Below are positions 1-11,853 of a stretch of DNA of 64,000 bases, in pieces. Position 1 is the stretch's first letter, and every line of letters begins with the position of its first letter. Source of the DNA: Epiperipatus broadwayi (taxonomy: Eukaryota; Onychophora; Udeonychophora; Euonychophora; Peripatidae); NCBI GenBank assembly GCA_028023455.1, contig JAQFVV010001043.1, positions 60,539 through 124,538 of the forward strand, read 5' to 3'. The position numbers were made by a program, and so were the translations under genes. The notes under the pieces are model-generated. The model was not told the DNA's origin. It did no database searches and saw nothing but the letters and a program-made list of their open reading frames with translations.

Positions 1-391
1 ACCTGGAGTTAAGTGTTTGTATAATTCTGTTTATAATAGTGGGACCTGGGGGGATATAAACAATTGCTATGTTTAAGGTGATGGCTTTATGAGTAAATGT
101 AATTATTAGCAAGTGTGCATCAATATGTAGAATTTTGAAAGAACTAAATGGGAAGGCTTTATCAATGATAATGCCTGTACCCACTGATGGAGTGTCAGAT
201 GTGTTTGAGAAGGCTGTATAGCCCTTGGAATTTAGCTTATCTGTAGGGTTGATTAGTGAGCCACTGTAGATTTTTGTTTCAATAATGCCCATGATCTGTG
301 GTTTAACAATGTCATACCATTTAGCGAGGAGGTCAATTTTTTGTGGGGAGTTTAACCCTCTAACATTAAAAACTCCTATTTTAATATCCAT
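1..391 (-). pseudogene. Non-LTR retrotransposon ORF2, N-terminal endonuclease domain (partial, runs off left edge)
   Basis: Reading the minus strand from an ATG at 389-391, the frame is open for all 130 codons to the window edge. The protein has the layout of an APE-type LINE endonuclease. Near residue 8 is FNVRGLNSPQK, the N-terminal strand carrying the metal-binding Asn. Near residue 36 is GIIETK, with the catalytic-type Glu. GTGIIID follows around residue 70, and AIVYIPPGP around residue 105 matches the usual VYxPP strand. In active LINEs this domain nicks target DNA to prime reverse transcription. It lies 131 bp downstream of the stop of a gag-like ORF1 on the same strand, which is the normal two-ORF order, so both belong to one element. 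The visible part is intact; whether the rest is intact is unknown. Best fit is a Tx1/L1-like or Jockey-group element; clade is inferred, not computed. Confidence 0.72.
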
Positions 392-522
392 TATTTGTAT
401 GTGTGTGCACGTATATATCAGAATCTAAGCCTAGAATAGGAAAGTTTTATTCTAAGATAAAGTTAAATATTTTAATAAAGGAAGCTGTAGTATATTTTAA
501 TGGATCAATAAATATGCATTGT

Positions 523-1977
523 TCAATTATTGTCTGTAGATTTGAGAGAAATATCATTGGATCTCGTTTTCCTGTCTGTGAAGGGGTTTTCAAGTGAAAC
601 TTTATTTATGTTTGTAATACTATCAGTTTTCTCTTCCATTGGACTATTTTCTGATGAGTATGTGACAAGTAGAGAGGCATTGTAACTTTGCATGATGTTA
701 GCTTTTTTTCTAGAGACTGGAGGAGGGGAATCATTATCACTACTTTCACATTTTAGAGCTTTGAGTTTCTTCGGATTATTATTAGATTTTTTTTTTTAAT
801 CGGCCATTTTTCTAATGATTTGTGAAGCTTCTGAAACCTGTTGGGATGGAAAAACTGCGAGCAATTCCATTATTTTGAAGGATGTTTTATTAAGAGGGGA
901 TGAGATTTCCAGATTAGGAGAGGAGGAAACTTCAATGCTATTGAGTCCTGTAGTATGTAGAATCACATTTCCACTATTGCTAATGTCAATATCATTTTTG
1001 CCCTCAATATTATGGTTTGTTGAAGGCACATCTTCATCTGCAGTCACTTCTTGATTATTATGGAAATCTTTTTTTGGGCATTGATGTAAGGGGGATGCGC
1101 TCATATTACAATTGTTACAATATAAAGCTGGACAGTTGCTAATAAGATGCCTGCATTCTTTACAATGAAAGCATTGCGGTTTTAGACCATTTATAACAAG
1201 AAATAATGCTGCTTCTTCATCTGCAACTTGTGTTGGAATATTTTCGGGATTAATGTTCTCTGCCAATTTTACTTTAAATTTATAATTGTTACTAAATATT
1301 GGGATGAGTGTATTTTTAGTCTATAAAGGCTGAAAATCTATCACCTTCCCGAACAGTTTCATAAGTTTAATGAAATCTGTTTCTGAGTAACCTAGGTAAG
1401 TTATTTTAATTAAGCCAATAATAAAGTTTTCTCTGTTGGGATTGACTACAACTAATGCATATTGCCCCATAGTTTTCATTTCTTGTCAAAACAATTCTTT
1501 GCTTTCTTCGTTTACAAATTCAATAGCCAAATAATGCGGATTCGGATGATCTCCCACATGAACTATCAAATTCCATAGTTTTTTATTATTTATGTCTTCG
1601 AATAGAAGCTCCTTAGGGAATCTATAAAGCAACCAGTTTCTATCCGTAATTGCTATGACAACAGAGCGTTCAGTGAAAAAACATTTAAATGAATTAAAGA
1701 GATCCCTAGGGATGGTTTGATTAAAAACTTCAGATATTTTTTTAAGGCTATCATTAGACCAAGGCTATTTTATTGTGTTAATGTAGGTTTCAGTAGTTTT
1801 TGGGGTAAGATCTAGTTTCATCAGATCTCCTGCTGTAGAATGGTGAAATCCAGACGCTAGCTGCATTTTCCTTGAGAAAAACAATCGCGGATTATTTTCA
1901 CTTTTTTTTATAACCGTTGATGGTGATTTTGCAACTTGGGCATAGGAACTTTGAAATGTGTCTGAGCTGTTAGACAT
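523..1977 (-). pseudogene. Non-LTR retrotransposon ORF1 (gag-like, zinc knuckle), four in-frame stops
   Basis: A single minus-strand frame runs 484 codons from an ATG at 1975-1977 to TGA at 523-525. It is interrupted only by TAG (1765-1767), TGA (1486-1488), TAG (1321-1323) and TAA (796-798), with no frameshift. The N-terminus has the SSYAQVAKSP motif typical of LINE ORF1 proteins. The middle (about codons 85-220) resembles an RNA-binding fold region. Then comes a CCHC-type zinc knuckle cluster, CFHCKECRHLISNC followed by CNNC. The tail is Ser/Asn/Lys rich. ORF1 proteins coat the element RNA. ORF2 follows 131 bp downstream. The clean frame with several stops suggests an old or substitution-decayed copy; three of the stops could arise from Trp or Gln codons by C-to-T type changes (inference). 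Confidence 0.72.
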
Positions 1978-2160
1978 CTTGGCTGGATGTTAGACATCTA
2001 AGTCCTTTATGCAATCAATCTGAGTTGCCTTTTTGTATTTCTCTTCTTTTTTTTTTAAATTAATCTATTAGTTTTCTATTTTATAGTTATTAGATATATA
2101 AAACTCTTACCTGTAATTGGTATATTTTATGATATTTTAATAAATTGAGGAGCACGATCT

Positions 2161-2184
2161 ATGTGATGTGATGTGATGTGATGT
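2161..2184. repeat. Short GTGAT pentamer tandem, likely 3' end of a minus-strand LINE
   Basis: About four and a half perfect copies of GTGAT. It lies just past the 3' side of the LINE ORF2 remnant at 2280-3172 (minus strand) and about 185 bp upstream of the ORF1 start at 1977. Non-LTR elements commonly end in a short tandem repeat rather than poly(A), so this probably marks the boundary between two head-to-tail elements. Confidence 0.5.
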
Positions 2185-2279
2185 ATTATGGCTTCTCCTT
2201 AAACGAAGTCAAGAATATCTCAGCAATTATGCCCAGATAAACCTGTTAGCCACTTTCTTTTACATTCCCCACTCTAAAT

Positions 2280-3172
2280 TTACCCATAATCTGCTCTATC
2301 CCATTTCCACAACATAATTTGTGTCAACTCTATAACCTTTATATCTAAATCCCCCTTATCTTTTCCCAAACCCAGCATAAAAACCAATAATTCACTTTCT
2401 GTATAATCACTCTTTTCATATTTATTTTTCCACAACTTCATTATATGTACCCTTTCTGTTTTCAAACATTTACATTCAATTAACAAATGCCTAATATTTT
2501 CAATTCCTTCCTTACATAATTTACAAAATAAATCACCCATATTTTTCCATTTACATGTATATTCTTTTGTAGCTAAAGATCCCGTTCGAGCCTTAAACAA
2601 TAAACTACTTTCCTTACTATTATCATATATTAACTTGCATCTGCAATATTCTGTTTATTTTGATATACTGTATATTTAAACTCTTTTTACTCTCCATACT
2701 AGTTCTCTATCTCTCTAAATCCCTATTCTTTATTAACAAATCTATTATTTTATCCCATTCCTTACCACTATAACACTCAATAATCCTTATAACACAATCA
2801 TCCCACCTTTTGTATAAATATACTGATATAAATTCTTTATCCAAATCTTTTACATACTGCATTACTTTTCTCACCCATTTTGCTGCCTACCCTTCATTCA
2901 TAACCCAATTAAATACTATTTTGGCTATTCTTTTATTGTTGATAAATGGCAATCTACCAAACATTTTCATTTTGCTTTTTGCATCTCTCATATGAAAACT
3001 TGACCATCCTATTTCTCCTTGAATTACCTTCCTTTGCTGTTCATACATCTGCATCCAATGCATGTCTTTCTACTTCCCTTTGAACTTTTTTTAAGTAATT
3101 TAATACCAGTTTACTAACACATCTGATTGAATAATTATTTATTTCTGTAATATCTAATGAATTATGCTTTAA
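2280..3172 (-). pseudogene. LINE ORF2 C-terminal region (post-RT, zinc-binding motif), frameshifted
   Basis: Minus-strand reading gives LINE ORF2 C-terminal sequence in pieces. From about 3172 the frame reads KHNSLDITEINNYSIRCVSK and onward. A frameshift near 3060 leads to a second block (WSSFHMRDAKSKMKMFGRL, one stop near 2893, then KRWDDCVIRIIECYSGKEWD). After further breaks near 2730 and 2625 the last frame holds LLFKARTGSLATKEYTCKW, then CKLC, an IRHLLIEC segment, and a stop at 2280. The CxxC...HxxxxC arrangement is the usual C-terminal nucleic-acid-binding motif of LINE ORF2. No reverse transcriptase motifs remain, so this is a 5'-truncated 3' end. It may be another copy of the family at 1-1977, but the two share no overlapping segment here to test this. 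Confidence 0.68.
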
Positions 3173-5730
3173 AAGTTTAAGTTTTTTTAATATTTATTGC
3201 AAATTTACGATTTTTTCTTACTCGTAAATATCAAGTAAATGATTTACTTCATAGCTGGTCTTCAAATTTGCGTCTGGTCATATTTATGTTATCTGCTAAT
3301 ATAACATTATATTTTTGAAAATGAAGTATTTCAAGTCAAAATAAGTTATTAATAATTTATATTTCTTGATATCTAATAAATATAGTGCAAATTATTTTTA
3401 AAAAATATCTAAAACCCTAGTAAATTCACAAATAAACATGTTTTTGTGTCATTGGAAATTTCAATGTCATAAAACACTGAACGTTTTACAGCCTTGGCAA
3501 CACATAATACCTGATCATGTAAGGGCAGGGCTTATATCTATTGTAGAGTGGGAATTTTAAATTTCCCACTTTTTATTGTGGAATTTTCAGTAAAAAAAAA
3601 TATTATAATAAAATATAGTTTTATATGCATTTCAACATATAATACTTATGAAAAAATTCACCAGGGATCGAAGTGGCCAAAAGACATTTCTCTGTCATTT
3701 GATATATAAGTGGGTTAATTATCAATATTTAACAGAAGACAGCTTTTAAAAGTGATTTCTTTCCCTCTTTTATTCAAACTTTGTTTTTTAGAAAAAAAAA
3801 AAGAGAAATAAATGATTTTTCCACTAACATCTCTTAAATAAATATTAAAATAAATTAATGATAGCACAAATCAAAAAGTTGTTAGATTTTTTAAAAATTC
3901 CTTATAAACCAATTATCCACTTCTATATTACATTTTCACACACATGCACACATGAACATACGCACACGCACACGCGCGTGCACACACACACATATATATA
4001 TATATTGTAACAATCTTATGTACTTTTTTCTTATGGAAAATGAGGCAGAAAATATTTTGATAAATGATGCTTATTCGTTAACTAGAATTATTATTACTTA
4101 CATTTATTAATTTAAACTATACATTACACTGAATGGTTTATTAAATTAACTGTCTACATTTGCTAACTGATTATGTATCTGTATCTTTATCAACATATTG
4201 TACTGTTAGCATTTTGACATCTCACATTATATACTATTTACCCACTACTAACATTGTTATTATTATTTCTTTTCAATTTAATTAGCAACTCTTGCACTGA
4301 ATTGCACATTCAAGCACAGGGATAGAATATCATTGATAGATTAACAATCAATGATACCTATGGCCAGATTCAGGATACATGAACAAACAGCCCTGACCAT
4401 TTTTTCTGAATGTAGCAACCCTCAATATGTCCCACCATCCAAGGCACTTTATTTTTTTTGAGAACAAGTCTCAGGTGCCATTTGTCCATATAAGTTTTAT
4501 ATATCCAGCATGTCCAGGCAACATATAAATGAATCCATAGCTTGAAATTCAACTAGATTAACTCAAATATCTTAACAGGAGACACAACACAATAGTGACT
4601 AATACAAAAAATATTTACATTTTTACACTCCTGGTGAATGTAGTTAAAAAAGAGAGGGTAGACCAAGTAACATTTAAATAAACACTTTTTATCTATATGC
4701 ATACAAAATCAAATAAATATTTAGTGCCATCAAATAAAGAAAATAATAAATATACAATAATTATCAGTAATTAAATATCATTAATTGACCTTCATTATAT
4801 AGTTCATTTCTTTTAAGAATGTCTAGACACTTAATTTACAACTGAGAGTTTTATTTACCTATGTTTTTCATTATGGTATGAGACAACATTATCTTTTGGC
4901 AGTTTGGTTTTGATTCTCCCTATAGCTAGCCATTTGTTTTCCAGTGATGACTTGCTTGGTTTCTTTTCATGCTTCTGATAGACAATGGAAGGGCAAGTAT
5001 GCATCATCATCTGTACTATGGTTGAGACATTGATAACAGGTGAGAGAAGTCAATGGAACTGAGTAATCAGGGCATGAAGCCCATATGAGTACTCCTAGAG
5101 TTCTTTAGCAATGCATGTTGCTACTTTGACAAATTTTATATTTAGATTTTCCATAGCAAGTAATAAGTAACTCTCTGAGAATCTTGTTGACTATGCTCTC
5201 ACCAAATTGGAGTAATAATAATCCTAATCAATGACAAAATCAATAATGAAACAATGGACAAACTGCTTTATTTATACTTACTTTTCTCGTTGTCTATTTT
5301 TATCATATTTTTAATTTGGTTTTAATTAAATTTACATTTATTTATCTAATCTTTCTTAGATTCATCTACTATTTTATCAGCTAAGAATCTCTCAAAAATA
5401 TAAGTGCATTCTTGCTGATGAGATAGTTTACAAAATTTATTTCCCTCATTAATTTTATTGAAAATTTTATTTTAAAATCTTTTACATTTATTTACTTTTT
5501 CCCTCATTATATTTACTTTTTTTCAATTATAAAAAAAGAGAGTGGGTTCTAAATCTTTATCTAACAGAATTCTCTTTCCCTATTCTTATTTTTAATAAAA
5601 ACAATCTATTCTAAAAAAAATGAGGCAATATTTCCTCTTTATTAATTTCATTCTTAAAGTCTACTTTTAAATTACTTTTTGTTTTTTCTTTTTCTTCATA
5701 ATTTATTTTTTTAAATTAACATATAGAACT

Positions 5731-5768
<38 letters not shown>

Positions 5769-6536
5769 TTATTCCGATCTATATATATATGTTTTAAGCA
5801 TGTGTTGTGAGCATTACTATATATATATATATTCAAAAACTAACAATTTACAAAAATTTTATAAACTAAAAAAAGTGTGTATGTGTATTTTAAATAATTC
5901 GAATAACATATGCCCATTGTATAACAGTCCTTTTTGTTACTGTTGCAGGAATTCTTTTAGTAGTTTCTAATAGGGTTTTCAATGTTCAGGTCTTATGTCT
6001 CTTTCATTGACATGCACTATATATTTTAGAAATAATGCTAGAATATCCACATATACATTTTTATGACATTATAATTTTTATTTCTTCTCATTGACAAATT
6101 TGCTTTACTTATAATTAATTATTTATTTATCTAGTGTTGTGTTTTTATTTGTAATTATCATAAGGAAATCATCATAGTACATTCCCATTAAAATTTTATT
6201 GAATAAATCATTGCTGGATCACTATAATTTATTTTCATTTACATTTAAAGTCAAAACTTTTATCCATAGTATGTTTATGCTGCAATATAGGCTCAGATGT
6301 AGACATCAGGCAGTGGACTTATTTAGCTTATATAGAGTTCTGCTTTACAGAACGTTTTAAAGAAAACTGATCCTTATATGTCCTCTGTAATCTCACCTAT
6401 TGTTTTTCCAAACCTTAAATCCCATAATTATATTTAATTAAAAATTTTCCTCCACAATTATATTCTTAATTACTTTATGAGTAACTCCAAATAGATCATT
6501 AGAGATTAAGACATCTGTTTAAGAAAGAATCATAGT
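3173..6536. other. AT-rich non-coding stretch with short microsatellites
   Basis: No gene recognised. There is a CA/GC/TA compound repeat at about 3938-4005 and a TA tract at about 5734-5766 with smaller TA runs to 5832. A slightly richer patch at 4880-5130 translates on the minus strand to broken pieces with a CYQC...H...C look, possibly a zinc-knuckle relic, but too weak to annotate. Confidence 0.6.
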
Positions 6537-8370
6537 GTGAATAATGTGAATAACACAATAATAGAGCAAAGGGCTCAAGATAACATTGAAAAATCAATGA
6601 AAAACATCAAAAGTTACATTGAGAATGAAGATATGAATGGAAACTCATCTCAAAAGAACAAAATTTTGTCTGATAGAGGCAAACCAGCATGTCTGGAACA
6701 CAGGGAAGATGGCCTGAAAGTAGAGCATTTTTCTGCTTTATTTTCTAAAAGTAAGAAAAATCCTAATATCTTTTTAACAAAAATATCTCAACTAATCCTA
6801 TAATATATTTCTGAGGATAACTCTAATAAGTCCACACTCTTTGTCACTCAGAGTCTTCATCAAAATATAGATGACAACAAAATAGCATATGCTACAATTT
6901 TACAAAATTTTAATAATAAGAGCATCTCTATTTCTTGTTATGATTCACAAAATATACATGATCTTTTCAATATGCTGGAGGATGACTGTCCAGTCACTGC
7001 TCAAAATGGGGTGCCTGATATGGACACATCTCTTCCAAGGCTGGATCAAGTGAAATTAACTAACATTATATATAATTTCAACTCTACTATTCCACCGCAA
7101 TTACATCGATCTTCTTTAAATTATATGAATGAAAAAACTCTAATTTTTGCCAGCACTAATAAAATTAAAGACTTATTTACATTTTCAACTCATAAATTCT
7201 GTAGCCAAATCACAGCAAAAAATATGGATTCACGTGTACAAAATACTACATCATCCAAACAATCATTATCTAATTGTGGAATGCCATGATCCCACTCAAA
7301 AGCAAATATTACAAGGGGCCATGAAATTCATTGATAACAAAATTTTATGTACAATCGACAAGAATAGATCAGTGATATTGACCAGCCATATTCAAAATTG
7401 TTATCTGAGTTTTAATCAATTTGATCTTCAGAAAATCCTCAGACCCTATAGAGTAATATCAAACTTTAGGTATGTCCTTGAGAAAAAGACAAACATCCCT
7501 GTACTTACAAATTCTGCATTCTTTTCAATTACCCTCAATAAAAGAATATCACCTACACACATTCCCATGATCCACTGTGCAGAGTCCGCCCCTTTAATAA
7601 TATATTTTTGGGATGTGCTGCCCCAGTGCTTCCACTCAGGTTGAGTGATCACCTTGTCAGGGACTGTCCCTCTAGGGTATGCCTGAATTGTAAGATTAGT
7701 AAGACTAAATTACTTAACTGTATTTCTGGATCTACCCAAGAGATGCAACATTTTATATCAAATTAAGAAGAAAGTAAACAATCACAAACAATTAAGCTGA
7801 AGCTATCACACCTTCAGAACAAATGATTCACATTATTCCATAGTCATTGGAAAAAATTCCCTGGGTATCTATGAATTTTGACACAGACTCAGATTCTAAA
7901 TCTGACATGATGTTAATGGAATCTTCAGTCTTCACCACTGCCAAAAGTAAGAGAAAGGCCAGCAACCAAAAAAGGAATGCCAGCAACTTTCTTTCCAGCT
8001 CAGTAGTTCAAGTAAGAGTTCCTCAGATGCAGATTTTCCAGATAGGAATATAAAAGGAAAGAAATATAAGGTCAGTGTCCATGATGAAGAGTCAGTTGTG
8101 CCCCATAATTTACCTGTCTCTGATAGTATGGAGAAGAATTCTGCTCAGATGCTGATCTTAAAGAAGAAGGAATTCATAGATCAGACAATGATGCTTTTGG
8201 AAGTTCCTGAAGTAAAGGAAGCAAAAAGTAATGAACATCTTTATGACAAGGATTTAGAACATAAGAAAAGTGAAAATGATAATTTGAATCTAGAGGAGGG
8301 CAACATAGAAACCACAGGTCTTGATGAGCTAGACGAAAGAGATTTCAGTATTTACTTTGACCAAGATTGA
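6537..8370 (+). pseudogene. Retrotransposon ORF1-like protein with degenerate zinc knuckle
   Basis: A polar, Asn/Lys/Ser-rich N-terminal frame (6537-7290) is open apart from one TAA at 6801-6803. The frame then shifts (near 7200) to a globular segment, 7210-7640, that ends in a zinc-knuckle start (QCFHSG). One more frameshift near 7640 restores SDHLVRDC and VCLNC, completing a CCHC-like motif in which the second Cys is Ser. Beyond it is an acidic, Ser-rich tail interrupted by a shift near 8010 and ending DERDFSIYFDQD at a TGA (8368-8370). The order of disordered N-terminus, RNA-binding core, CCHC and acidic tail fits a LINE ORF1. No endonuclease or reverse transcriptase follows; the next 650 bp lead to a poly(A) tail. 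Confidence 0.6.
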
Positions 8371-9049
8371 TACCTACTGATCAATGTTACATATAAAGGT
8401 GGATGGGGCAGAACATATTTGAAGTATGGTTGTGACTTTTCATCACATTGAACATAAAAGTTGAAGATATTAAATGTGAGTCTCAGCAGAGTTATCTAAG
8501 AATTTTAATTAAGAATAGGATAATTATGGAAGGAATGCTTCAGCATGAAATTTGCCCTGAGATGACTAAGTGGTCTACTGAATCTCAGAGAAGGGCCTGG
8601 AAAATGATCATTTCACTGATGCCAGCCATGGAACATGTATGGACAGATTTTTTTATGGACTCTTACCATTTGGACTTGCAAGTCTTTGGGAATTTCAGCC
8701 ATTGGAATCCAGGTTTGAGTTAAAAATAACTTGTTTCTTGGGTTCTTTAGAGTATTGTGATGTGGATCAAGAGTTAGTCATTGAATGAATTTGGGTGACT
8801 GGTAAAAATGACTATTATTTTTTTTCATTTGGTTGTAACATAGTGTGCTTACTAATATCATAAGTATATCATTGTATATCATATCATGTGAGCATGTCAG
8901 TTGAAAAATTTATTCTGAGATAATGAAGTTTTCTGGTGTAAAATTAAATTAAAATCAAAATATGCATTGTGAATCATAGATAAATTTAGTTTATCACTGT
9001 ATGTAATTATGTAAATTCAAAATCTAATAAACCTTTTTGAAAAAAAAAA
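8371..9049 (+). other. 3' region of the ORF1-only element, ending in AATAAA and poly(A)
   Basis: After the ORF1 stop come about 650 bp with one short open stretch (8448-8723) that I cannot assign. A canonical AATAAA is at 9026-9031 and a run of ten A at 9040-9049. This looks like a reverse-transcribed RNA end, so 6.5-9.05 kb may be one retro-inserted unit. No target duplication was located. Confidence 0.45.
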
Positions 9050-11819
9050 TAGAGATTATAATTTTATTTGATAATTAAAAAAAAACATCATTTTTACCCA
9101 AAACACAACTGTATGAAAATATCTAACATTTATATAATCTTAATTTTTTTTTAATTTTCTCATTTCTATTTTTAAATCCAAAATGTAAATGTTTCAATTA
9201 TCTTTCTAAAGATTTTTTTTCTAATTGGTTTATCTTATTTAAGTTGCTTTTTTTAAAATTAGACTGCCTATTTTTATTGTTCTGTACTATTTTTTCTAAA
9301 GCTCAATCCTTCAATTACTGATTACAAAATTAGTTTGATATAAAATAATTATATTTTAATTTTTGAAAAGCATTTAGATATTAATAATAAAACTAAAATA
9401 TTACCTTATTACTGTTGTAAATATATAGTATAAAATTTAATTATTGTTTAATATTCTTTAAAGAATTTTAAAGCTACTTTTATTATTCCGATTTACTACT
9501 ATTGTTATATAACTCTCTCATTTAGGACTACATAAATTCAAAATATTAAACTAATATGAGAAATTGTGAAATATAATTACTAAATTGTCTGACATTAAAT
9601 AAACCAGACAATATTTTTTTTTTCTAAAGTAGAAAGAAAATATCATGGGAAAACATATTAAATTCCAAATGGGATTTAAGAATGATGTAGCGCAAATGGT
9701 GTAAAATTCAGTTAAATAAATATTAATCCAATGAGCTTAATGAAAAAGAGTTGAGTGAAGGAGATCAATGGATAAATATAGAAGTAAGCTTTCAAACAAG
9801 TTATGAAAAAAATAGTCTAGAAAAAGAAATGGCCATGCAGAAATAAGAGATAGATAGAAATGAATTATACAACAAAAATGCAATTAAATGGAGTAGAAAT
9901 ATAATCATGAGGATATAAGCCTAAAAAGAAATACACATGATCAAATGATCAGTACTTCATTTAAGCAAATTTAACATGCACAAAAACAAAAAAAAATTGC
10001 AGCTAAAAACAAAAACACAAAGTGATATAGAAGATAGAAGAAGCACATAAGAAAACAAACTTGCAGCTAACACAAAAGATAGAAGAACAGTTGCAATAAA
10101 AGTTTAACAATCAAAAGCAAGAATAAGGGAAGAAAAATGATGAAACAATAGTTCCTAAAAACAAAAAAGCAGATGAGTCAAACAAATCAAGATAGAAATG
10201 AAGGAGATTTATTATAAAAATGAAAAATATAGACACAGATAAAATTTTAGAGGCAATGATAAACAAAATCTCAGAATTAGTGACTGAAATAAATAGACAA
10301 ACAAATCAAAATACACCAAAGTGATAAATGAATGAGATGTTAAAATTGTGGAATGAGAGTTTCCGTTATTGACTCATAGTAGTTAGAAAAACCAAGCTAA
10401 ATTGTAGAAAGAAAAAATATTAGAGCAATGAATGCTGCAACGAATAGTCAAAACCAAGTTTGAAATAAAAACAATAATATATATTGTAACGGGATGGGGT
10501 GGGTGATACTTGGTAGTAAACCTGGGTGATAAATGAAAGACAAACTGAACCTGGGGTGATGGCAAAATCACCATCACTACCAATTCATCAATATGAAATA
10601 TTTCAAATAATTTACAAAGTATATTTAAGTAAGACGTATTTATAAGAGCATGAGATTATGAATCTCTGTGAGATCATTGAGAGATCATTGGGAGATCAAT
10701 GAGATCAGCCAGATAACTCAGAAGAGCAACTATAATAATTAATCATCAACCAGCATTATAAATAAAAGTAAGTATGAGTACTCAAGAGAAATAACCATCA
10801 ATCAAATCATTGATGGGAATAAACAAATCAGTACAATAAATCAGAATAAAATCAACAGACCATCTTGTGTCTGGATTTCAACAATAAAAAATATGAATCA
10901 ACAGTCAACCTTGTAACTGGACTGGAAATGGGTCTTCTGTAGATCAGGCTAACTATTGAGTCTTTGCCAGCTTGGGCAATTATATAACATGACTTGGATG
11001 CACCAGTTTAGTGCTCATCCATTAAAAGTACACAGTAATCAGAAATCAAAACAACAAAGCTGGGACATTTAAAACATGCTGATCATCATCAATGCTCTGA
11101 CCACTTGTACTGGCCAACTATAAACTTAAATTTTTAATAAAGACTAAAGTAAAATAAAAAATAATAGTGCATGGGCTTTAAAGAGTATCCTCTTTTGTGC
11201 CAACCAGGATGATGATTGATCATCTCTGGATGCCCAAAGCACCAAACACATCCCCATTTATCTGTGTCTGAAATCTAGCTCAGAGAACATGCGCTCTATT
11301 ACTGTATATGACCAAGATATGATGGAATACAATTTTTAACAATGAAATAAGTTTATTAATAACAATAAAAAATAATTAAGGTCTTATAAAGGTTCTGATT
11401 TTGAAAAGTATCCAATAATAAAAGTCATTACACTATAATTTACAAGATTACTACAAAAATTCAAGTTTTCACATTAATTTACATAATTCCTATTCAAAAT
11501 TTAAATTGTTACATTGATTTACAAAATTAAAATTTACAATCCAAGTTATTACTATGGTTTACATATATAGGTGCACAGATGCGTGATTTATAATATACAA
11601 TTAATCTATTTCAATTGACATTCAATAACAACAGAAAATGATTAAAATTTACACGTGTTATAATTGATAACATACACACACATACATGTGTGTGCATGCG
11701 TGAAATAACCTATTTGAATTGCTGCAAAATAATTATCCAAATCTTAAATTATATATAAATATAATAAATGATTAAAGTTTCAGTTAAATGAAATACATTT
11801 ACATAGTATATTTACTGAA

Positions 11820-11853
<34 letters not shown>

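Noticed and set aside
4880-5130. Possible zinc-knuckle relic on the minus strand (CYQC...H...C)
   Set aside because: Only one broken motif, no neighbouring retroelement domains and several stops.
7446-7652. Minus-strand frame of 68 codons
   Set aside because: Shadow of the plus-strand ORF1-like pseudogene.
10383-10583. 66-codon minus-strand frame
   Set aside because: Short, non-conserved in appearance and crossing the proposed TGTAAC boundary.
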